NCBI GenBank assembly: GCA_902605035.1
Contig: CACLBB010000007.1
Coordinates: 1 to 64,000, forward strand
Reading direction: 5' to 3'
DNA length: 64,000 nucleotides
Source of the DNA: an uncultured Pelagibacteraceae bacterium
Lineage (GTDB): Bacteria > Pseudomonadota > Alphaproteobacteria > Pelagibacterales > Pelagibacteraceae
Below the pieces are notes generated by a model. That model was not told the DNA's origin. It was given only the letters and a program-made list of their open reading frames with translations, and ran no database searches. The first letter of the stretch is position 1; the number at the start of each line of letters is the position of its first letter. Of the stretch, positions 59,156 through 64,000 are shown piece by piece. The position numbers and the translations under genes were made by a program.

Positions 59156-60364
59156 ATGATTTTAGCAAGAATATTTTCAAAAATTTTCAGGGAAGATGGA
59201 ATTATATTGATTGATTCTAGAGGACAAAAATACATCTGCGGAAATCCTAGAAAAGAAAACCCCATAACTATTAAATTACTTAAAGAAAATTTAAATTGGA
59301 AGTTGATTCTTGATCCTGAACTTGAATTTCCCGAAGCATATATGAGAAATGAAATAATAATACAGAATGCAACATTAAAAGAATTCTTAATGGTTTTTGT
59401 TAAAAATTTAGGCAGAAGAGAAGTAAATTCTGGGAGTTATATTTCAAAACGAATTTTTCAATTATGGAGATTTTTGTCAAATTTTAATTTGCCAGGTAAA
59501 GCGAGAAAAAATGTGGAGCATCACTATGATATTGGAGGAGACAAAGGAGAAAAACTTTACGACATATTTTTAGACAAAGTACATAGATTATATTCATGTG
59601 CTTACTGGAAAAACGACACAAAGACCTTAGAAGAAGCTCAACAAAATAAAATTAATCACATAATAAAAAAACTAGACATTAAAAAAGGTCAAAGGATTTT
59701 AGAGGTTGGCTGTGGATGGGGAGGAATGGCCTTTGAAATTGCAAGACAAAAAGGTTGTGAGGTTAAGGGTATCTCTTTGAGTAAAAATCAAATTTCTTTC
59801 TGCAAGTTAAAAGCGAAAGAATTGGGTTTAGATAATCAAGTAAACTTTGAGTTAGCAGATTATAGGGAGATTAGGGGTGAATATGATAGAATTTTCTCAG
59901 TTGGAATGTTCGAGCATGTTGGAAAAAAATTTTATAAAGCTTTTTTTGAGTCAATGAATAGGTTGTTAAAAAACGACGGTATTTTTTTACTCCATACCAT
60001 TGGAGTTGTAGACAAACCTTCACCACCAAACAAGTTTATTAATAAATACATCTTTCCTGGAGGCGTTTGTCCCTCACTCAGCCAAATAATTAAACCTATT
60101 GAAAAAACAGGATTAATTGTGGCAGATTCAGAAACTCTAATAAGACATTATGATAAAACATTAGAAAATTGGCTTGAGAGATTCCTTCTTAAAAGGCGAG
60201 AAGTAAAAGATCTTTTTGATGAAAAATTCGTAAAAATGTGGGAATTTTATTTAGCAAGTTGTGCCGCAGCTTTTAGATATAGGGACTTAGCTGTTTTTCA
60301 ATTACAAATTGTGAAAAATTTTCAATCTGCCCATCGTACACGAGACTATATATATAATTCTTAA
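59156..60364 (+). CDS. cfa: cyclopropane-fatty-acyl-phospholipid synthase
   Basis: SAM-dependent enzyme converting double bonds of unsaturated phospholipid acyl chains (products of FabA/FabB) to cyclopropanes. Blocks: HHYDIGGDKGEKLYDIFLDKVHRLYSCAYW (core HYDIGGD, YSCAYW), SAM motif I ILEVGCGWGGMAFEIA (about 180), and FSVGMFEHVGKKFY. 402 residues, family length. Starts three bases after the DapA-like gene, so probably co-transcribed. Confidence 0.94.
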   Translation: MILARIFSKIFREDGIILIDSRGQKYICGNPRKENPITIKLLKENLNWKLILDPELEFPEAYMRNEIIIQNATLKEFLMVFVKNLGRREVNSGSYISKRIFQLWRFLSNFNLPGKARKNVEHHYDIGGDKGEKLYDIFLDKVHRLYSCAYWKNDTKTLEEAQQNKINHIIKKLDIKKGQRILEVGCGWGGMAFEIARQKGCEVKGISLSKNQISFCKLKAKELGLDNQVNFELADYREIRGEYDRIFSVGMFEHVGKKFYKAFFESMNRLLKNDGIFLLHTIGVVDKPSPPNKFINKYIFPGGVCPSLSQIIKPIEKTGLIVADSETLIRHYDKTLENWLERFLLKRREVKDLFDEKFVKMWEFYLASCAAAFRYRDLAVFQLQIVKNFQSAHRTRDYIYNS

Positions 60365-60390
60365 AAACTGTTATTTAGTTTAGTACAGGC

Positions 60391-61545
60391 ATGAAAAAAA
60401 AAAGAAAAATTAGAAAAAAAATAAACAAAAAAAAAGTTAAAAAACGTAAGTCAAAAAAAAGACGAAAAAATGTTCTAAAAAGAAAACGACTTAAAAAAGT
60501 AAAATTTAAAAAGACCAAAAACAGTAAAAAAAAAAATAAATCAAATAAAACAAGAGCAATAATTACAAGTTTTCTTAAGATAAACGAAAAATTAAAATCC
60601 TCTCTTAAATTCAATTTCAATTTGGATAAATCTCTTAAAAACTTTTTTCAAAATATTTCAGATAAAATTTCAGAAATTCACAAAGTAATACAAGAGGAAA
60701 GAGAAAAACAAAAGAAACTTAAACTTCAAGCAATGCAAAGAGAAAAAAAAGAAATGCAAAAAAGAACACAAATTGAAGAAGCTAATAAGATTAAACATAA
60801 AGAGCAGGAACTAAAAGACGAAATTAAACTTGAAAAAGAAAGAAAAAAGGAATTACAGAAATTTATCAGAATAGAACAAGCTGAATTAAGAAAGGAACAA
60901 GCACAGAAACAGAGACAATTTTTAGAACAAATTAAATTAGAGAAAAAAATTGAACAATTCAGAAAAAGAGAAGCATTAGAAATAAAAAATCTTGAAAAAT
61001 TTGTATTAAGTCAACAAAGAGAGTCTTATGTAGATGTCCAAGAAAGAATTGATAAAATTAAAGAAAAGTATCAATTATTAAGAGATCAAAAAATTCGAGA
61101 AAGAGTAGAACAATTAGGTGTAAAAGTTGAGGAGGGAGATAATCGATTTACATTACTTGAAAAAGAAAAAGCTTACAATCTTGAACGACAAAAAATTGAA
61201 TTTGCTTTAGAAAGCTTCTACAGATCTGCACATAGTTTATGTTTTCAAATTAATAAAAGGTATATTCCAAAATATTTAAGCATTATGAGAGTAATTGATA
61301 GAAGATTTGAAACAGGTGAAATTTTTATTAAGTGGGATGATGTTCCTGATGAGGAATGGCTAATTTTGATTTATATTAAAAATAATTCTCCAGATGAGGG
61401 TATAATAATTGAGGACAAGACTGATCCAGAAAAAAATATGTCACACGAGTTTAAACATAACGAAATATTTAGAGCTTCAGACCTAATGGTAGATTCTTTG
61501 ACAAAACTTTTAGATAAAGAAAGAAATAAAAAAAAAGCTAGTTAA
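60391..61545 (+). CDS. Lys-rich coiled-coil protein of unknown function
   Basis: 384 residues, not recognised. Residues 1-55 are almost entirely Lys/Arg/Asn (an extremely basic tail, like a histone tail or a nucleolar-type tail). Residues about 95-250 form a long charged coiled coil with Glu/Lys/Gln heptads. A compact C-terminal domain follows (about 260-384) with FYRSAHSLCFQINKRYIP, RFETGEIFIKWDDVPDEEWLILIYIKN. No signal peptide or membrane helix, so cytoplasmic. Location alone (after cfa, before an exported hydrolase) gives no clue. A nucleic-acid-binding, ribosome-associated or structural role is possible but unproven. Confidence 0.7.
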   Translation: MKKKRKIRKKINKKKVKKRKSKKRRKNVLKRKRLKKVKFKKTKNSKKKNKSNKTRAIITSFLKINEKLKSSLKFNFNLDKSLKNFFQNISDKISEIHKVIQEEREKQKKLKLQAMQREKKEMQKRTQIEEANKIKHKEQELKDEIKLEKERKKELQKFIRIEQAELRKEQAQKQRQFLEQIKLEKKIEQFRKREALEIKNLEKFVLSQQRESYVDVQERIDKIKEKYQLLRDQKIRERVEQLGVKVEEGDNRFTLLEKEKAYNLERQKIEFALESFYRSAHSLCFQINKRYIPKYLSIMRVIDRRFETGEIFIKWDDVPDEEWLILIYIKNNSPDEGIIIEDKTDPEKNMSHEFKHNEIFRASDLMVDSLTKLLDKERNKKKAS

Positions 61546-62632
61546 TTAATTGATCTAATTTTTTAATTTCCCCAATTTTAAAAATAATTGCATCCTCTTT
61601 TCTATATCCAAATTTTTCAGCGTTTGCTTTAAACCTAACTGGAGGTTCCCAAATCGGTTCTAAACTTAAGATAGCTGTACCCCAATGCATTCCAATAACT
61701 TTTTTAACCTTTAGATCTTTCATCAGCGATAAGAGTTCTTCAGGGTTGGCATGAGCTGTTGATTTATCTTTGACATCTATTATTGGAAAAAAATTATAAG
61801 CACCAATGTTCCCGAAACCTAAATCAATTGGACCAAATTTTTCTCCTAAATCTTTATAAAAAGGTGCGGGTCCAGTATCGCAAGCAAAAAAGATTTTTTT
61901 ATCTTTATATTCAATTAAAAAACTCCCCCATAGACTTCTATTAGTATTTCCATCACCCCAAATCCAACGTTTACTCCAATGTTGTGCTGGCAACATTGTA
62001 ATTGTAATTTCATTATTTACTTTTACTTTATCGAACCAGTCCATCTCTTTTACTTTATCTTTTTTGTATCCATTTCTTGTAAAATATTTTCCAAGCTTTA
62101 AAGGCACAAGAACTTTAGTATTTTTATAGGGAAAGTTATTTATTGTTTTTTGAGACATATGATCTAAATGGTTGTGGCTAAGCAAAAATAAATTTATCTC
62201 TGGAAGTTCTTTCAGTTTCAAAGGAGACTCGATATATTTTTTTGTACCAAAACCGAAATATCCATAATATTTTTCAAAAACTGGATCAGTAATAATTGTA
62301 GTATTACCGAGTTTAATAATAAAGCTCGCATGATCTAGCCACATAACATATGAGTCAGCCTTATGTTTCTCAAGATTATTTAAAACTATTTGTCTATTAA
62401 TGACATGCTCGGAAGGATAATTAATTTTAAGTTTCTTTTTTTCTTCTCTAAAAAGCTTCCAGTTCCATTTAAAATTAGGATCTCTCTTTGGACCACCTTC
62501 TAAATTTCTAAAAGCAAATAACTTGCCATCTTTATAAATGTGATGATAGGGTTTTTGATCCATAGCTTCTAAATTTGTGTTGAAAAAAATATAGATTATA
62601 CTAAGTATAATAAGGGGTAAAGTCTTATACAT
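61538..62632 (-). CDS. exported metallo-beta-lactamase-fold hydrolase (NAPE-PLD/RomA-like)
   Basis: 364 residues with an N-terminal signal peptide. The metal motif HxHxDH is LSHNHLDHM (about 145), with further ligands in MLPAQHWSKRW, the Asp of FFACDTGPA and the His of IGMHWGTAIL. WLDHASFIIKLGNTTIITDPVF and the Arg/Trp-rich segment between strands match the NAPE-hydrolysing phospholipase D-like group (L-ascorbate lactonase superfamily). Likely a periplasmic lipid or lactone hydrolase. Its start codon sits in the loop of a 10-bp hairpin that sequesters the SD. Confidence 0.85.
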   Translation of the reverse strand: MYKTLPLIILSIIYIFFNTNLEAMDQKPYHHIYKDGKLFAFRNLEGGPKRDPNFKWNWKLFREEKKKLKINYPSEHVINRQIVLNNLEKHKADSYVMWLDHASFIIKLGNTTIITDPVFEKYYGYFGFGTKKYIESPLKLKELPEINLFLLSHNHLDHMSQKTINNFPYKNTKVLVPLKLGKYFTRNGYKKDKVKEMDWFDKVKVNNEITITMLPAQHWSKRWIWGDGNTNRSLWGSFLIEYKDKKIFFACDTGPAPFYKDLGEKFGPIDLGFGNIGAYNFFPIIDVKDKSTAHANPEELLSLMKDLKVKKVIGMHWGTAILSLEPIWEPPVRFKANAEKFGYRKEDAIIFKIGEIKKLDQLIN

Positions 62633-62644
62633 AAACCCCTTATT
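62609..62644 (-). promoter_or_regulatory. start-codon hairpin of the exported hydrolase mRNA
   Basis: On the minus strand the perfect 10-bp inverted repeat AATAAGGGGT (62644-62635) and ACCCCTTATT (62618-62609) encloses a 16-base loop holding the ATG (62632-62630). The 5' arm contains AAGGGG, the best SD available, so the stem would hide it; the 3' arm is codons 4-8 of the gene. Four G-C pairs give moderate stability. It resembles an RNA thermometer or ribosome-access switch; untested. Confidence 0.5.
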
Positions 62645-62673
62645 AACATAAATAACAAAAATTAATAATTAAT

Positions 62674-62877
62674 TTAGCTACCTAAACAGTTTGATTTGTT
62701 TATTCTTTTGTCAAAATCCTTTGCGGCATCTTTGCTTACAAACCACACGTAAGATTTTTCTTGTAGTTGTTTTTCGTTTGAAGCAGTACAACGCTCACCA
62801 AATTTGATTTTGGCCAAGTTGCTACCAGCACAATTAGTTAACAAAAACAACAAAGATAAAATAGATAATATTTTCAT
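62674..62877 (-). CDS. small lipoprotein of unknown function
   Basis: 67 residues. Hydrophobic signal followed by lipobox LLTNC (Cys 16), then a short mature domain of about 50 residues: SNLAKIKFGERCTASNEKQL... with two further Cys (in GERC and SNC) that could form a disulfide in the periplasm, and a WFVSK segment. Processed by Lgt/Lsp/Lnt presumably. No family recognised. It starts 72 bases downstream of the divergent purE promoter region. Confidence 0.65.
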   Translation of the reverse strand: MKILSILSLLFLLTNCAGSNLAKIKFGERCTASNEKQLQEKSYVWFVSKDAAKDFDKRINKSNCLGS

Positions 62878-62938
62878 AATACAAACATGATAAAAAAATC
62901 TGTGCTTTGATTGGCATAAATAAGTCTAAAAAAAGAAA

Positions 62939-62966
62939 TTAAAACTCTATTGTTTTTACGTATAAA
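62939..62966 (+). promoter_or_regulatory. predicted purE promoter
   Basis: TTAAAA (62939-62944), 16-base spacer, TATAAA (62961-62966). The predicted transcription start is about 62973, which excludes a TTG start at 62950 and favours the GTG at 62983 (or the TTG at 62971). Confidence 0.4.
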
Positions 62967-62982
62967 ATTGTTAAATTACTTT

Positions 62983-63471
62983 GTGAAACTCAAGAAACAA
63001 AATAACAAAGTGGCAATCATAATGGGGTCACAATCTGATTACCGTATAATGAAAGAATGCGAAAAAATTTTAAGGACACTCAAAGTAAAATATCAAGTTT
63101 TAATTGTTAGTGCACACAGGACACCTAAAAGAATGTTTCAATTTGCTGAAACAGCTGAAAAAAATGGATTTGGTGTGATAGTAGCAGGCGCCGGCGGGGC
63201 AGCTCACTTAGCGGGCATGGTTGCATCCTTAACTACATTACCTGTTCTTGGAGTGCCAATGGAAACAAAAAAATTACAAGGTCTTGATAGCTTACTTTCA
63301 ATGGTTCAAATGCCGAATGGAGTCCCTATAGGCTGCTTAGCGATTGATGGATCTTTCAATGCAGGATTACTAGCTGCATCTATTATTGGTAATACTGACT
63401 CAAAAGTAAAATCAAATTTAGAAAAGTGGAGACGTATTCAAAAAAAATCAATTAAAAAAAAACCTAATTAA
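62983..63471 (+). CDS. purE: N5-carboxyaminoimidazole ribonucleotide mutase
   Basis: Second enzyme of the two-step CO2 fixation route in purine synthesis (with PurK). Motifs IIMGSQSDYRIMK, VSAHRTPKRMFQ and VAGAGGAAHLAGMVA are those of class I PurE. About 162 residues from the GTG start chosen here, which follows the predicted promoter; in-frame TTG codons upstream are alternatives. purK follows four bases after the stop. Confidence 0.93.
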   Translation: MKLKKQNNKVAIIMGSQSDYRIMKECEKILRTLKVKYQVLIVSAHRTPKRMFQFAETAEKNGFGVIVAGAGGAAHLAGMVASLTTLPVLGVPMETKKLQGLDSLLSMVQMPNGVPIGCLAIDGSFNAGLLAASIIGNTDSKVKSNLEKWRRIQKKSIKKKPN

Positions 63472-63474
63472 CGA

Positions 63475-64000
63475 ATGTTAGACACCACTTTAGGAATTAT
63501 AGGCTCAGGTCAGCTAGGGTCTTTATTGTGTCAAGCTGCAAAGAAACTTAATATAAAGACTATTGTTTTTTCTGATGATGAACACGGCCCAGCACAAAAT
63601 TACTCGGACAAATTTATATTTGGCAAATATGAAGATAAAGATAAAGTAAAAGAATTTATAAGTAATGTAGATATAGTTACTTATGAATTTGAAAACATCC
63701 CCATAGAAATATTGAAAAGTATTAATAAAGAAAGAAAAGTTTTACCTAAACCTTATATTAATCAAACAGTTCAAAACAGAAAATTAGAAAAAACTTTTGT
63801 AAATGATCTTGGTATTAAAACTACTGAATGGGCTTTTATTAAATCAGCAGAAGATGTAAAAAAAAATGAAAAACTCTTACCTGGAATTTTAAAAACAAAT
63901 ACACTTGGTTATGATGGACATGGGCAATTTATTTTAAATTCTTTAGAGGATGTTAAAAAAGATTGGTGTTTTACTGCGGACTACATTTTAGAAAAGAAAG
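63475..64000 (+). CDS. purK: 5-(carboxyamino)imidazole ribonucleotide synthase, 5' part
   Basis: First 175 residues of the ATP-grasp enzyme that converts AIR and bicarbonate to N5-CAIR. The N-terminal domain reads LGIIGSGQLGSLL, typical of PurK, followed by VTYEFENIP (about 65) and the ATP-grasp start NRKLEKTFVNDLGI; TNTLGYDGHGQF lies at the C-terminal end of the visible part. The frame is open to the window edge, so truncation is an artefact of the cut. Co-transcribed with purE (three-base spacer). Confidence 0.93.
   Translation, partial: MLDTTLGIIGSGQLGSLLCQAAKKLNIKTIVFSDDEHGPAQNYSDKFIFGKYEDKDKVKEFISNVDIVTYEFENIPIEILKSINKERKVLPKPYINQTVQNRKLEKTFVNDLGIKTTEWAFIKSAEDVKKNEKLLPGILKTNTLGYDGHGQFILNSLEDVKKDWCFTADYILEKK

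Noticed and set aside
62950-62982. Upstream TTG start for purE
   Set aside because: The predicted TATAAA -10 lies downstream of it, so the TTG would not be transcribed from that promoter; the extra residues are not PurE-like.

Overview
The window reads as a contiguous piece of a streamlined, strongly AT-rich alphaproteobacterial chromosome, most like the SAR11 / Pelagibacterales group. The evidence is the low GC and Lys/Asn/Ile-rich proteins, the very short or overlapping gene junctions (no gene-free stretch reaches 300 bases; the longest is about 234 bases upstream of dnaA), and alphaproteobacterial gene neighbourhoods: irr divergent from fabA-fabB-fabI, rpsT-dnaA-dnaN-gyrB, mutM divergent from ubiE-ubiB-coaBC-dut, chvI-chvG-ahcY-tsaE-amgK-murU, and the RegB/RegA redox pair. 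I saw no tRNA or rRNA gene, insertion sequence, prophage or CRISPR array. The species assignment is inference; the gene identifications rest on readable motifs.

Layout. 1-9.5 kb: end of ybeY, lnt, metK, then a compressed nusA-infB-rbfA-rpsO-pnp operon lacking the usual rimP, ylxR and truB. 9.5-15.6 kb: a GNAT-like gene, the unsaturated fatty-acid operon fabA-fabB-fabI, the iron regulator irr and the catalase-peroxidase katG. 15.6-21.9 kb: envelope SH3 protein, E1-like MoeB/ThiF protein, dut, coaBC, ubiB, ubiE, then mutM and rpsT. 22-28 kb: dnaA, dnaN, gyrB (no recF between them) and regB. 28-32.4 kb: a four-gene polyamine operon (ornithine decarboxylase, deoxyhypusine-synthase-like protein, N-carbamoylputrescine amidase, agmatine deiminase) sitting between regB and regA. 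32.4-43.7 kb: regA, bioY, an ABC ATPase, polA, chvI-chvG, ahcY, tsaE, amgK-murU (cell-wall sugar recycling), gpmA. 43.7-54.7 kb: small envelope and secreted proteins, an RND pump with its adaptor, sulfur and redox enzymes, a drug/metabolite transporter, a DNA glycosylase, and a purine salvage pair (phosphoribosyltransferase and NCS2 permease). 54.7-64 kb: oligopeptidase B, a membrane J-domain protein, a GT9 glycosyltransferase, a DapA-family lyase, cyclopropane fatty acid synthase, a Lys-rich coiled-coil protein, an NAPE-PLD-like hydrolase, and purE-purK (cut by the window end).

How the parts fit together. Most genes are housekeeping: translation and RNA turnover, replication initiation, ubiquinone, lipid and peptidoglycan maintenance, methyl cycle (metK, ahcY) and polyamines. 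The most interesting material is regulatory and non-coding. A compact H-type pseudoknot can be drawn in the leader of the ornithine decarboxylase operon, starting almost at the predicted transcript 5' end. A 12-codon leader ORF with its own Shine-Dalgarno encloses a terminator and stops exactly on the nusA start codon. A near-perfect ICE/Fur-like palindrome covers the -10 of a textbook katG promoter next to irr. A hairpin places the start codon of an exported hydrolase in its loop. On the protein side, the RND adaptor lacks the alpha-hairpin that normally contacts the outer-membrane channel, RegB has Ser in place of Glu after its phospho-acceptor His, and the deoxyhypusine-synthase homologue lacks an active-site His of canonical enzymes.
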